From the NCBI GenBank assembly GCA_030536145.1, contig JAUNQN010000015.1, positions 1 through 51,294 on the forward strand: a stretch of 51,294 nucleotides of DNA, read 5' to 3'. Under the pieces are notes generated by a model. That model worked only from the letters and a program-made list of their open reading frames with translations, searched no databases and was not told where the DNA came from. How positions within the stretch are numbered: the first letter of the stretch is position 1; every line of letters begins with the position of its first letter. The DNA comes from Akkermansia sp. GTDB lineage: Bacteria; Verrucomicrobiota; Verrucomicrobiia; Verrucomicrobiales; Akkermansiaceae. Shown here in pieces: positions 8,663 through 16,760 of the stretch. The translations under genes and the position numbers were made by a program.

Positions 8663-9712
8663 ATGAAGACCTACACAATGTTCGGACTTGCCCTGGCCGC
8701 CCTGTGCGGCATGGAGTATGCCCCCGCCCAGGATGCCGCTGCCGGCAAGCTTGAGGCCGTGGTGCAGATGGGCGGCAAGAAGCGTACCAAGATTCAGCTG
8801 GCCGGTGCCCAGGGGGAGAACATCCTCTTTGCCCAGAAGGGCACGGACCAGCTGCTCTCCCAGCCGGTCTCCGGGTGCAAGGTGTTTTACATCATGACCC
8901 CGGCGGACCTGGCCTCTGCCCTGCAGGACTACCGCTCCGACGACCTGGCAGACGCCCGCAAGAAGCTCTCTGCCTGCCGCCTGAAGTACGCTGCCTACGC
9001 AGCCCTGCCGGGCAACCCCTCCACCACCGCCGCCGTGGCGGAGATGGACTGCTGCGCCCGCCTGATGGACTGGAAGGCGCTGGACGAGGTGTGCCGCGCG
9101 TTCCCCGGTGCCAACTCCCTGGCCGGCCCGGACAAGCTGCGCTACCAGGCTGCCAAGATCCTGGCCAAGCTGAAGGACCCCGCAGGCCTGGATGCCGCCA
9201 AGGACGATGCCGCCAAGTTCATCAAGGGCAACATCAAGAAGATGGATTCCGAGACCTACGCCTGGATGCGCTACATCGTGGCCAGCAGCTATGCCGCCAA
9301 GGTGCCCGCCGCAGAGCTGCAGGGCGGTATTTCCGAGAAGAACCAGGAAGCCGCCAGCAAGGCCGTGGACAACTTCTGCCAGTGCGTGATGAGCGTGCAC
9401 GGCAATATCTGGCCCATGCAGAAGGATGCCCTGGTGAAGAGCCTGCACCTGCTGTACGCCATGCCGGGCGTGAAGGAGTATGCCGCGCGCAACCGCACCA
9501 TCCTGAGCGCCGGCGCCTGGAACGGCGGCCCCGCCGATTTCCGTGATGCCGTGGCCCTGGCCTACATGATGAAGAACCTGTATGAGATGAGCTCCGCCGA
9601 TCCGCTGATCGACGAGCTTGCCGGCAGCTTCTACAATGCCGCCAAGGACCGCAAGGCTGCTGCCGAGGCAGAGGCCGAGGGCGGCGAGGAGAAGAAGGAG
9701 GAGGCCAAGTAA
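8663..9712 (+). CDS. Exported helical protein of unknown function, cluster partner
   Basis: A 349-residue protein with a signal peptide (MKTYTMFGLALAALCGMEYA). Next comes a small beta-rich stretch (KLEAVVQMGGKKRTKIQLAG) and then a long helical region with TPR-like spacing, ending in an acidic/Lys-rich tail (AEAEGGEEKKEEAK). I do not recognise the family. It lies 24 bases after the TPR gene and is closed by a strong terminator, so it is the last gene of the cluster beginning at 3201. The beta-rich start followed by helices fits a periplasmic adaptor, but this is inference. Confidence 0.7.
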   Translation: MKTYTMFGLALAALCGMEYAPAQDAAAGKLEAVVQMGGKKRTKIQLAGAQGENILFAQKGTDQLLSQPVSGCKVFYIMTPADLASALQDYRSDDLADARKKLSACRLKYAAYAALPGNPSTTAAVAEMDCCARLMDWKALDEVCRAFPGANSLAGPDKLRYQAAKILAKLKDPAGLDAAKDDAAKFIKGNIKKMDSETYAWMRYIVASSYAAKVPAAELQGGISEKNQEAASKAVDNFCQCVMSVHGNIWPMQKDALVKSLHLLYAMPGVKEYAARNRTILSAGAWNGGPADFRDAVALAYMMKNLYEMSSADPLIDELAGSFYNAAKDRKAAAEAEAEGGEEKKEEAK

Positions 9713-9739
9713 GCCCCGACTTCCGCAAGACGCCATGCA

Positions 9740-9782
9740 GGCGGAATCCCGCACCGTGCGGGGTTCCGCCTCTTGCCTTTTT
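9740..9782 (+). terminator. Terminator of the ExbB-TPR cluster
   Basis: A 14-bp stem (9740-9753 with 9757-9770, one wobble pair) with a 3-base loop, followed by a T-rich tail ending in TTTTT at 9778-9782. Confidence 0.8.
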
Positions 9783-9925
9783 GGGGGCCGTTTCATGGTC
9801 CCGGCGCGCCGCGGCGCGCTTGGTTGCTTGCAAGCGCGGGCGGAACAGGTATCATGGTGGCCGTGCCACGGCGCAGGAGCGGCGGGGCGGTACCTTTTAC
9901 AACCAAGCACAATTCTGATACGGAT

Positions 9926-10414
9926 ATGGTAGACATGATAGTAAGGCTTTACGACCTGCCGGACGGCGCCCCGCTGCGGGCGGCGCTGGCAGAGAAGGGC
10001 GTGACCCTGCGCCTGTGCAACCCCTATGAGCGCCACTGCGTGGTGGATTTTGTGGGGCGCCATTTCAGCCCCAAGTGGGTGAGCGAGTGCAAGGTGGCCA
10101 TGGGGCACCAGCCCATCGGCTGCTTTATTGCCACGCGGAACAAGGAAATCCTGGGCTTTGTGTGCGTGGATACCACGGCCAGGGGATTCATAGGCCCCAT
10201 GGGCGTGAGCGAGAAGGCGCGCGGCCTGGGACTGGGCAAGGCCCTGTTTGTGACCGGGCTGGAGCAGCTGCGCAACCTGGGCTACGCCTACGGCATCGTG
10301 GGCGGGGCAGGGCCCGTGGAGCTGTACAAGAAATGGGTGGATGCCGTGGAAATTCCCAAGTCCACCCCCGGAATTTATGCCGATTTGCTGCCGGATACGC
10401 CCCCAAATGAATAA
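9926..10414 (+). CDS. GNAT-family N-acetyltransferase
   Basis: A 162-residue protein with the acetyl-CoA binding core of the GNAT fold. GCFIATRNKEILGFVCVD forms strands beta 2-4, followed by FIGPMGVSEKARGLGLGKAL, which contains the R/Q-x-x-G-x-G/A loop as RGLGLG. The substrate cannot be inferred. The start is uncertain: ATG at 9926 and ATG at 9935 are both in frame and both fit the size of the fold, while a longer frame from 9773 begins inside the preceding terminator and was rejected. The gene stands alone. The stop is followed within 30 bases by the promoter of the next lipoprotein gene. Confidence 0.8.
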   Translation: MVDMIVRLYDLPDGAPLRAALAEKGVTLRLCNPYERHCVVDFVGRHFSPKWVSECKVAMGHQPIGCFIATRNKEILGFVCVDTTARGFIGPMGVSEKARGLGLGKALFVTGLEQLRNLGYAYGIVGGAGPVELYKKWVDAVEIPKSTPGIYADLLPDTPPNE

Positions 10415-10440
10415 AATTTCATATAATCCTGCACTTTACC

Positions 10441-10469
10441 TTGACATGAGGGGCTAATCCTGCTAATTT
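10441..10469 (+). promoter_or_regulatory. Strong sigma70-type promoter of the acidic lipoprotein gene
   Basis: A consensus TTGACA at 10441-10446, a 17-bp spacer and TAATTT at 10464-10469, preceded by an extended-10 TGC. The predicted leader before ATG 10491 is about 15 bases and contains no Shine-Dalgarno. Confidence 0.8.
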
Positions 10470-10490
10470 TAGCGTAGACTCAATCTTTCC

Positions 10491-11327
10491 ATGAAACGTA
10501 CCTTTCTCATACCGACATGCGCCATGCTCGCCATGGGGCTCTTCACCTCCTGCCAGAAGGAGACCGAATCTGCCCAGCAGCTTGCAGAAGAACTGACAGC
10601 TGAGCTGCAGAAAGTGACCGACTACAGGACGGCCGAGGCGGCCGCCCCGCGTGTGAAGGTCCTCAACCAGCGTTTCCAGAACGCCAGCACCCAGGTGCTG
10701 AGCCTGAACTTCAACCCGCTTGCGGAGAGCGTGAAGCCCGAGGAAGAGGGCGGCGTGGCCCCGTATGTGGAGACCATCACCAAGCTCGCCAAGGAAATCG
10801 GCCGTGTGCGCGCCAGCAAGCCCGTGACCACGCATGACGGCGAGATTGACGACACCCGCCTGCTGCAGACCGTGGGTGCCAATGCCGGTGCAGGTGCGGA
10901 TGCAGGTGCTGCCGCTACCCTGAAGAAGGGTAACGAGTACATGAAGAACCCCACCTCCCGCGAGAACAACAATCCCCCCGGATTTGCCGAGTGCTACGGC
11001 TCTGATGCCATGGTGGACGCCCTGTCCTACACCGCCGCCGTGGAGGAGCGCGCCGCCTACTGGGATTCTGAGGAATCCGTGCCCGCCGTGCCCGCCGAGG
11101 TAGCCCCGGCCGAGGAGGACGAGCCCACCCTGGAGGATACCGATTCCGGCTCCTCCGACGACAGCGGCAGCCCCGCCAGCAGCGATGATGCCGACACCAC
11201 GCCGGACATCCCCACCACCACGGATGACGACGACAGCGGCAGCTCCGACGACAGCGGCTCTGACGACACCTCCTCCGACGACGACGATTCCGGCTCCGAC
11301 GACGTGGATGTGGACATCGACATATAA
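10491..11327 (+). CDS. Lipoprotein with long Asp/Ser-rich C-terminal tail
   Basis: A 278-residue protein with a signal ending in the lipobox LFTSC (C21 lipidated). Residues 25-70 are Glu/Gln-rich and probably a coiled coil (ESAQQLAEELTAELQKVTDY). The middle is unremarkable and includes an Ala/Gly-rich patch (NAGAGADAGAAATL). From about residue 205 the chain is low complexity: repeats of DDSGS and SSDD with Glu, ending DDVDVDIDI. Such tails are flexible and can bind calcium, but no defined repeat consensus such as thrombospondin type 3 is present. The family is not recognised. A strong own promoter suggests good expression. Confidence 0.75.
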   Translation: MKRTFLIPTCAMLAMGLFTSCQKETESAQQLAEELTAELQKVTDYRTAEAAAPRVKVLNQRFQNASTQVLSLNFNPLAESVKPEEEGGVAPYVETITKLAKEIGRVRASKPVTTHDGEIDDTRLLQTVGANAGAGADAGAAATLKKGNEYMKNPTSRENNNPPGFAECYGSDAMVDALSYTAAVEERAAYWDSEESVPAVPAEVAPAEEDEPTLEDTDSGSSDDSGSPASSDDADTTPDIPTTTDDDDSGSSDDSGSDDTSSDDDDSGSDDVDVDIDI

Positions 11328-11356
11328 TCCCTGAGCCGCCCAGCAAGATTCACCCC

Positions 11357-11392
11357 GGGCCGCAGGTATCCGCACACAGGAGCCTGCGGCCC
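11357..11392 (+). other. Hairpin between the acidic lipoprotein gene and truA
   Basis: A perfect 10-bp stem (11357-11366 with 11383-11392) with a 16-base loop and no T-run. It may act as a weak terminator or as an mRNA 3'-end stabiliser. Confidence 0.45.
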
Positions 11393-11433
11393 TCACTATA
11401 CCGCCATACGCCCCGCGCCACACCGCCCGCACC

Positions 11434-12195
11434 ATGCCCCGCCTGCACTTTACCTGCGCCTACAACGGAGAGCCTTTCCTGGGCTGGCAGAGCCAGCCGA
11501 ACGGCAACACCATCCAGGACACCATAGAAGCCGCGTTTGAGAACGTGCTGCACCGCCGCCTGCGCATTTCCTCCTCCGGCCGCACGGATTCCGGCGTGCA
11601 CGCGCGGGACCAGCATTTCCATGTGGACGTGCCGGACGACTGCAGCCTGACCCCGCAGAACTGGCGCTCCGCCATCAATGCGAACGTGCCGGCGGCCATC
11701 CGCATCCTGGCGGTGGAGGAGGCCGCTCCGGGGTTCCACGCGCGTTTCAGCGCCGTGGCCAAGACCTACGAGTATATCATCGACCGCGCGGCGGTGTGCT
11801 CCCCGTTCCTGGCGGGGCGCGTGTGGCACCGCCCGCAGCCCATGGACGAGGCGCTGCTGGCAGAGGCCATGCAGTGCTACGTGGGGGAGCATGATTTCCG
11901 CCGCTTTGCCGCCAACCGCGGCAACGAGCCCGCAGACCCGCCTGCGGATTTCTACCTGCGCACCATTTACAGCGCCGGCTGTGAGCGGCGCGGGGAGCAG
12001 CTGTACCTGCGCGTGCGGGGGAACGGGTTCATGTACCGCATGGTGCGCCTGCTGGTGGGCACGGCCCACCAGGTGGCCGTAGGCAGGCTGGCGCTGCCGG
12101 AGCTGCGCCGCATGCTGGCGGAGCCCCTGGGGGAAAAGACGCGCTACGGCGCCCCCGCCGCCGGCCTGTACCTGGACCGCGTGGAATACGCCTGA
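11434..12195 (+). CDS. truA: tRNA pseudouridine synthase A
   Basis: A 253-residue TruA, the enzyme that converts uridines 38-40 of the tRNA anticodon arm to pseudouridine. The family motif SSGRTDSGVHARDQ is intact, with catalytic D52. The N-terminal FTCAYNGEPFLGWQSQPNG and the C-terminal FMYRMVRLLVGT are also canonical. Length is normal. The ATG at 11434 is supported by the conserved N-terminal beta strand beginning four residues later. No Shine-Dalgarno precedes it. It is closed by a bidirectional terminator shared with the convergent Sel1-repeat gene. Confidence 0.95.
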   Translation: MPRLHFTCAYNGEPFLGWQSQPNGNTIQDTIEAAFENVLHRRLRISSSGRTDSGVHARDQHFHVDVPDDCSLTPQNWRSAINANVPAAIRILAVEEAAPGFHARFSAVAKTYEYIIDRAAVCSPFLAGRVWHRPQPMDEALLAEAMQCYVGEHDFRRFAANRGNEPADPPADFYLRTIYSAGCERRGEQLYLRVRGNGFMYRMVRLLVGTAHQVAVGRLALPELRRMLAEPLGEKTRYGAPAAGLYLDRVEYA

Positions 12196-12215
12196 AACGC
12201 GCCTCAGCGCCCCTA

Positions 12216-12261
12216 AAAAGGCAAGAACCCCTGCACCGGGCGCGGTGCAGGGGCCTTTTTT
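12216..12261. terminator. Bidirectional terminator between truA and the Sel1 gene
   Basis: A perfect 10-bp stem (12228-12237 with 12244-12253) is flanked on the left by AAAAAGG and on the right by CCTTTTTT. It can therefore stop both the plus-strand truA transcript and the minus-strand transcript. Confidence 0.88.
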
Positions 12262-12280
12262 ATCCTTGCGGGCAGCCGGC

Positions 12281-12805
12281 TCAGCTGGCCATGTCCGTGG
12301 TTCCGGCATGGTTTTCCGTGCCGCACTTCTTGTCCTTGGCACCCTTGCAGCACTCGTCGCACATGGCCTTGTACTTGGCGGCCATGTCGGCGTTCTTCTC
12401 CACGCCCTTGCCCTCGGAGTACATGTGGTGCAGGGCGCGGCAGGCGCCGGCGTGGCCCTTGTCAGCGGCTTTCTGCAGGCCGGGCAGGGCCTTGGCGTAC
12501 CATTCTGCGGCCTTGGCGCTGTCCTGCGGGGTGTCCACGCCGTTATCGGTCATGTACGCCACGGTGTACTGCGCAATGGGGTCGCCGTTGGCGGCCTCCA
12601 CGGTCACGGTTTGCATGTCCAGCCAGGCGCTGTCGCCGCAGCGGATTCCCTTGGCGTCCTTCACGCAGGGGGCCGTGTCGCCCTTGCAGCAGGCGGCGGC
12701 CTTTTCTCCGCAGCAGGCCGGGGCCTTGTTGCTGCCTTGTTCTGTTGCCATTGCATTTAGCCCAAGCAGGGCTGCCATCGCTGTTGTCATGATTGTGGAT
12801 ATCAT
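12281..12805 (-). CDS. Small secreted Cys-rich Sel1-repeat protein
   Basis: A 174-residue exported protein. The signal is MISTIMTTAMAALLGLNAMA, and a second in-frame ATG at 12790 would give MTTAMAALLG. Next is a Cys-rich segment (APACCGEKAAACCKGDTAPC), then two Sel1-like repeats: DPIAQYTVAYMTDNGVDTPQ with AEWYAKA, and HAGACRALHHMYSEGKGVEK with AAKYKAM. Sel1 repeats bind proteins. The many cysteines suggest disulfides in the periplasm. The protein has its own promoter, whose predicted transcript start is within two bases of the ATG at 12805. It is transcribed divergently from tRNA-Thr/tuf and converges with truA. Confidence 0.75.
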   Translation of the reverse strand: MISTIMTTAMAALLGLNAMATEQGSNKAPACCGEKAAACCKGDTAPCVKDAKGIRCGDSAWLDMQTVTVEAANGDPIAQYTVAYMTDNGVDTPQDSAKAAEWYAKALPGLQKAADKGHAGACRALHHMYSEGKGVEKNADMAAKYKAMCDECCKGAKDKKCGTENHAGTTDMAS

Positions 12806-12813
12806 AGGCCTTC

Positions 12814-12842
12814 AGTATGCCTTTTCCTTTTATTTCGGGCAA
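12814..12842 (-). promoter_or_regulatory. Promoter of the Sel1-repeat gene, nearly leaderless
   Basis: On the minus strand TTGCCC (12842-12837), a 17-bp spacer and CATACT (12819-12814). The expected start near 12807 leaves about two bases before ATG 12805, or 17 before ATG 12790. Confidence 0.55.
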
Positions 12843-12880
12843 CCTAACTTTCCAACTGTTCCAAGGGTGCCAAAATTGGC

Positions 12881-12910
12881 TGTTTTTATTCCTGATAGGG
12901 AATAAAAACA
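12881..12910. repeat. Perfect 12-bp AT-rich inverted repeat in a divergent promoter region
   Basis: TGTTTTTATTCC (12881-12892) and its exact reverse complement (12899-12910) flank a 6-base centre. It lies between the divergent promoters of the Sel1 gene and tRNA-Thr/tuf. It could be a repressor operator, or an RNA hairpin if an unseen transcript crosses it. Confidence 0.6.
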
Positions 12911-12960
12911 GGGTTTTTGCGGAAATTTTGCAAAAAAATGCAAAAAATGAGAAATTGTCA

Positions 12961-12989
12961 TTGACGCGAGGGAAAAAATGCGCTAAACT
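12961..12989 (+). promoter_or_regulatory. Promoter of the tRNA-Thr / tuf transcript
   Basis: TTGACG at 12961-12966 and TAAACT at 12984-12989 with a 17-bp spacer, 49 bases upstream of the mature tRNA 5' end. Confidence 0.75.
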
Positions 12990-13038
12990 GTCCTCGCTTT
13001 ACGTTTCCTCTCGCAGGAAGACGTTCCCGGAGTTTAAC

Positions 13039-13110
<72 letters not shown>

Positions 13111-13164
13111 TAAATCTCATGCAAGAATAAGCAGCCCAATACAACATTAACATAATTACCTATT

Positions 13165-14346
13165 ATGGCCAAAGAAGCATTCCAGCGCACCAAGCCCCAT
13201 GTGAACGTGGGCACGATCGGTCACGTTGACCATGGCAAAACTTCCCTCACCGCTGCAATTACGTCCGTTCTTGCAGAGCAGGGTAAGGCAGAGTTCAAGG
13301 CTTACGACCAGATCGACGGCGCTCCCGAGGAGCGTGAGCGCGGTATCACCATTTCCACCGCCCACGTTGAGTACGAGACCGACAACCGCCACTATGCACA
13401 CGTGGACTGCCCCGGTCACGCCGACTATGTGAAGAACATGATCACCGGTGCTGCCCAGATGGACGGCGCTATCCTGGTGGTGTCCGCCGCTGACGGCCCC
13501 ATGCCCCAGACCCACGAGCACATCCTGCTTGCCAAGCAGGTGGGCGTGCCCTACATCGTGGTGTTCATGAACAAGATGGACCTCGCTGACCCGGAGCTCG
13601 CCGAGCTCGTGGAGATGGAGATCCGCGAACTCCTTTCCAAGCACGACTTCGACGGCGACGGCTGCCCGATCATCAAGGGTTCCGCCGTGCAGGCCCTGAA
13701 CGGCGATGCTGCTTCCAAGCAGGCTATCCTCGACCTCATGGCTGCCGTTGACGAGTACATCCCGACCCCCGAGCGTCCGGTTGACAAGCCCTTCCTTATG
13801 CCCGTGGAGGACGTGTTCTCCATCTCCGGCCGCGGTACCGTGGCTACGGGTCGTATCGAGCGTGGTATCATCCACAAGATGGAGGAAGTGGAAATCGTGG
13901 GTATCAAGGAGACCCAGAAGACCTCCGTTACCGATATCGAAATGTTCCGCAAGCTCCTGGATCAGGGCGAGGCCGGTGACAACGTGGGCGTGCTGCTCCG
14001 CGGTATCAAGAAGGAGGACATCGTCCGCGGTCAGGTGATCGTGAAGCCGGGTTCCGTGACTCCCCACACCAAGTTCCAGGCTACCGTGTACGTCCTGAAC
14101 AAGGAGGAAGGCGGCCGTCACACCCCGTTCTTCAACAACTACCGCCCGCAGTTCTACTTCCGTACGACGGACGTGACCGGCACCGTGACCCTTCCCGCTG
14201 ACGTGGAGATGGTGATGCCCGGCGACAACGTGACCATGAACGTGGAGCTCATCACTCCTGTGGCTATGGAAGAGGGTATGCGCTTCGCTATCCGTGAGGG
14301 TGGCCGCACCGTCGGCGCCGGCACGGTTGCCAAGATCGAGGCCTAA
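13165..14346 (+). CDS. tuf: Elongation factor Tu
   Basis: A 393-residue EF-Tu that carries aminoacyl-tRNA to the ribosome with GTP. It shows the P-loop [13 protein letters not shown], the switch segment [28 protein letters not shown] and NKMD, followed by domains II and III ([26 protein letters not shown]). Length is standard. It lies 54 bases after tRNA-Thr and is probably co-transcribed with it. No Shine-Dalgarno precedes the ATG. Codon choice is strongly biased, as expected for a highly expressed gene. Confidence 0.98.
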   Translation: MAKEAFQRTKPHVNVGTIGHVDHGKTSLTAAITSVLAEQGKAEFKAYDQIDGAPEERERGITISTAHVEYETDNRHYAHVDCPGHADYVKNMITGAAQMDGAILVVSAADGPMPQTHEHILLAKQVGVPYIVVFMNKMDLADPELAELVEMEIRELLSKHDFDGDGCPIIKGSAVQALNGDAASKQAILDLMAAVDEYIPTPERPVDKPFLMPVEDVFSISGRGTVATGRIERGIIHKMEEVEIVGIKETQKTSVTDIEMFRKLLDQGEAGDNVGVLLRGIKKEDIVRGQVIVKPGSVTPHTKFQATVYVLNKEEGGRHTPFFNNYRPQFYFRTTDVTGTVTLPADVEMVMPGDNVTMNVELITPVAMEEGMRFAIREGGRTVGAGTVAKIEA

Positions 14347-14414
14347 GTTCCTCACCAAGGTTTTCCAAAACCAAACCCCGGTTGCGTGACCGTCAAGGAA
14401 ACGCGACCACGGCT

Positions 14415-14448
14415 GGGGGAGATGCCGGAAAAAACCGGTATCTCCCCC
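14415..14448 (+). other. Strong hairpin between tuf and tRNA-Trp
   Basis: A 14-bp stem (14415-14428 with 14435-14448, one wobble pair) closes an A6 loop. No T-run follows, so it is more likely an RNA-processing or partial termination structure than a full terminator. Confidence 0.6.
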
Positions 14449-14473
14449 AACTAAGCCGAAAAAACCAACACTT

Positions 14474-14546
14474 AGGGTACTAGCTCAATTGGTAGAGCAG
14501 CGGTCTCCAAAACCGCGTGTTGGGAGTTCGAGTCTCTCGTGCCCTG
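14474..14546 (+). tRNA. tRNA-Trp (anticodon CCA)
   Basis: A complete cloverleaf: acceptor AGGGTAC/GTGCCCT with one wobble pair, anticodon stem GCGGT/ACCGC with loop CTCCAAA giving anticodon CCA, T arm GGGAG-TTCGAGT-CTCTC, discriminator G. The 3' CCA is not encoded. tRNA-Trp before secE is a widespread arrangement. Confidence 0.96.
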
Positions 14547-14578
14547 TTCCAAGGCAACCCCTTACCCGTCCAGCATCT

Positions 14579-14827
14579 ATGTCCACCAAGAAGTCAGGCC
14601 TCATCCGCAGGATGTTCGAGTATATCACCCAGGTGAAAACCGAGCTGAAGAAGTGCTCCTGGCCTTGGGAAAGCGACCCGAAGGTGACTGGATTCAAGAA
14701 GTACAAGGAGCTTTCCGGCTCCACCATGGTTGTTTTGATTGCCATGGTCATGCTTGGCGCCTACGTGGCATTTTTCGACTACGCCCTGGCCGCGGTGGTG
14801 AACAAGCTGATTGTGCTGCTTTCCTGA
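14579..14827 (+). CDS. secE: Preprotein translocase subunit SecE
   Basis: An 82-residue SecE, part of the SecYEG channel in the inner membrane. The amphipathic segment EYITQVKTELKKCSWPWESD precedes a single membrane helix (GSTMVVLIAMVMLGAYVAFF), which is the minimal SecE layout. The start at 14579 was chosen because a longer frame (from 14489) would run through tRNA-Trp. The gene lies 32 bases after the tRNA and 22 bases before nusG. Confidence 0.93.
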   Translation: MSTKKSGLIRRMFEYITQVKTELKKCSWPWESDPKVTGFKKYKELSGSTMVVLIAMVMLGAYVAFFDYALAAVVNKLIVLLS

Positions 14828-14849
14828 TTTTCCCTACCGTTTTATTGTT

Positions 14850-15491
14850 ATGTCCCGCCCGTACGACCGCAAGTCTGGTACCGCACGAGTCATACCTGAG
14901 CCTAAAGACCAGTGGTATGTCCTGCATGTGCTTTCCAACAAGGAGCGCCGCGCCGTTGAGAACCTGAACCGCCTGTTCCAGGAAGACGAGCAGGTGGGTG
15001 CGCTGGTGCAGAGCCCGCCCCTGGTGCCCACGCAGAAGGTGGAGGAAGTGCGCAACGGCAAGAAGTACGTGGTGGACCGCAAGCTCTACCCCGGCTACGT
15101 GTACCTGAACATCGGCCTGCGCCGCGCAGACGGCTCCCTGGACAACGATGCCTGGTACAAGATCCAGGCGGTGGACAGCGTGATCAGCTTTGCCTGCGGC
15201 CGCAACAAGGAACCCCTCCCCATGGCTGTGCGCGACGTGCAGAAGCTCATGGAGGAGATTGAGCGCCGCAAGGAGAACAGCGGCATCGTGGTCCTGTATG
15301 AGGTGGGCGACGAGGTGATGGTGCTGGACGGCGCCTTCCAGGACGAGCGCGCCATCGTGGAGATGGTGGACCGCGAGGCAGGCCGCCTGCGCGTGACCGT
15401 GCAGATGTTCGGCCGTACCATTCCGCTGGACCTGGACTACTCCCAGGTGCGCAAGCTGCAGGAGGACGAGGAGGCCGCCGACAAGCAGTAA
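14850..15491 (+). CDS. nusG: Transcription termination/antitermination factor NusG
   Basis: A 213-residue NusG, the elongation factor that binds RNA polymerase and couples it to Rho or the ribosome. The NGN domain is recognisable (QWYVLHVLSNKERRAVENL; LYPGYVYLNIGL). The C-terminal KOW domain is EVGDEVMVLDGAFQDERAIV. It is somewhat longer than the usual ~180 residues, with extra sequence at the N-terminus (a basic start, SRPYDRKSGTARVIPEPKD) and between strands of the NGN domain. The start at 14850 sits after the secE stop. A longer frame would overlap secE. Confidence 0.93.
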   Translation: MSRPYDRKSGTARVIPEPKDQWYVLHVLSNKERRAVENLNRLFQEDEQVGALVQSPPLVPTQKVEEVRNGKKYVVDRKLYPGYVYLNIGLRRADGSLDNDAWYKIQAVDSVISFACGRNKEPLPMAVRDVQKLMEEIERRKENSGIVVLYEVGDEVMVLDGAFQDERAIVEMVDREAGRLRVTVQMFGRTIPLDLDYSQVRKLQEDEEAADKQ

Positions 15492-15555
15492 GAAGATTTC
15501 CCGCCGCAGGGAGCCGGATTCCCCGGCAATGCGGCACAACTAACAAAACAATACC

Positions 15556-15984
15556 ATGGCAAAAGAAGTAGTTAAAGTAATCAAGCTGCAGATTCCTGCC
15601 GGCGCCGCGAACCCCTCGCCGCCCGTGGGTCCTGCCCTTGGTCAGGCCGGTGTAAACATCATGGGCTTCTGCAAAGAGTTCAACGCTAAGACTCAGAAGC
15701 AGGCCGGCGATGTCCTCCCCGTCGTGATCACCGTGTACAAGGACAAGTCCTTCGACTTCATCACCAAGCAGCCCCCGGCAGCCCTTCTGCTCAAGAAGGC
15801 GGCCAACATCAAGTCCGGCTCCGGCGAGCCGAACAAGACCAAGGTGGCCAAGATCTCCAAGGAGAAGCTGATGGAAGTTGTCAACGCCAAGATGGCCGAC
15901 CTCAACACCACGAACCCGGAAGCCGCCGCCCGCATCATTGCCGGCCAGGCCCGCCAGATGGGTATCGAGGTTGAAGGTATGTAA
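15556..15984 (+). CDS. rplK: 50S ribosomal protein L11
   Basis: A 142-residue L11, which forms the GTPase-associated centre with 23S rRNA and L10/L12. Hallmarks are [37 protein letters not shown] and the C-terminal RNA-binding segment [18 protein letters not shown]. Length is standard. It follows nusG by 64 bases and starts the rplKAJL ribosomal run. Confidence 0.98.
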   Translation: MAKEVVKVIKLQIPAGAANPSPPVGPALGQAGVNIMGFCKEFNAKTQKQAGDVLPVVITVYKDKSFDFITKQPPAALLLKKAANIKSGSGEPNKTKVAKISKEKLMEVVNAKMADLNTTNPEAAARIIAGQARQMGIEVEGM

Positions 15985-16037
15985 CCCTTCCGCAGGAGGG
16001 AATCAATCAAACAAACCCGAACGTACTGCTAAATAAT

Positions 16038-16739
16038 ATGTCTACGAAACGCTCCAAGCGCTACAATGAGGCAGCCAAGCTTGTCGAGACCGGCAAGACC
16101 TACGCTGTCGAAGAGGCTGTGGAACTGATGAAGAGCTTCCCCGCTCCCAAATTCGATTCCACCGTCACCGTGTCCTTCCACCTTACGGTGGATCCCCGCA
16201 AGTCCGACCAGATGGTGCGCGGCTCCGTGGCCCTGCCCAACGGTACGGGCAAGAACGTCCGCGTGATTGTGTTTGCCCAGGGCGAGGCCGCCCAGGCAGC
16301 CATCGACGCCGGTGCAGAGAAGGTTGGCCTGGAAGACCTCATCGCCGAGGTCCAGGGCGGCTTCCTTGATTTCGACAGCGCAATCGCCACCCCGGACGCC
16401 ATGGCCCAGGTGCGCAAGATTGCCCGTGTGCTCGGCCCGCGCGGCCTGATGCCCAACCCCAAGACCGGCACCGTGACGGAGGATACCGCCAAGGCCGTGA
16501 AGGAAGTGAAGGCCGGCCGCGTCGACTTCAAGGTTGACAAGAACGCCAACATCTCCGCTGCCGTGGGCAAGCTCTCCTTCGACAACGACAAGCTGACCGA
16601 AAACGCCCGTGCCCTGATCAACGCCGTGGTGAAGGCCCGCCCCTCTGGTGCGAAGGGCGCCTACATCGCCAGCGTGACTGTGGCCAGCTCCATGAATCCG
16701 GGCCTGGCCATCAGCCAGACGGAGTTCTCCAAGCAGTAA
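16038..16739 (+). CDS. rplA: 50S ribosomal protein L1
   Basis: A 233-residue L1, which binds the L1 stalk of 23S rRNA and in many bacteria represses its own operon. Recognised by KRYNEAAKLVETGKTYAVEE, the motif GPRGLMPNPKTGTV and the C-terminal SGAKGAYIASVTVASSMNPG. Length and layout are normal. It lies 53 bases after rplK. I did not find a clear copy of the L1 target stem upstream of rplK. Confidence 0.98.
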   Translation: MSTKRSKRYNEAAKLVETGKTYAVEEAVELMKSFPAPKFDSTVTVSFHLTVDPRKSDQMVRGSVALPNGTGKNVRVIVFAQGEAAQAAIDAGAEKVGLEDLIAEVQGGFLDFDSAIATPDAMAQVRKIARVLGPRGLMPNPKTGTVTEDTAKAVKEVKAGRVDFKVDKNANISAAVGKLSFDNDKLTENARALINAVVKARPSGAKGAYIASVTVASSMNPGLAISQTEFSKQ

Positions 16740-16760
16740 ACCCGAACCTGACAAGACAAT

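Noticed and set aside
14489..14578. An N-terminal extension of secE of 30 codons
   Set aside because: It would be translated from the tRNA-Trp gene. SecE with 82 residues is already complete.
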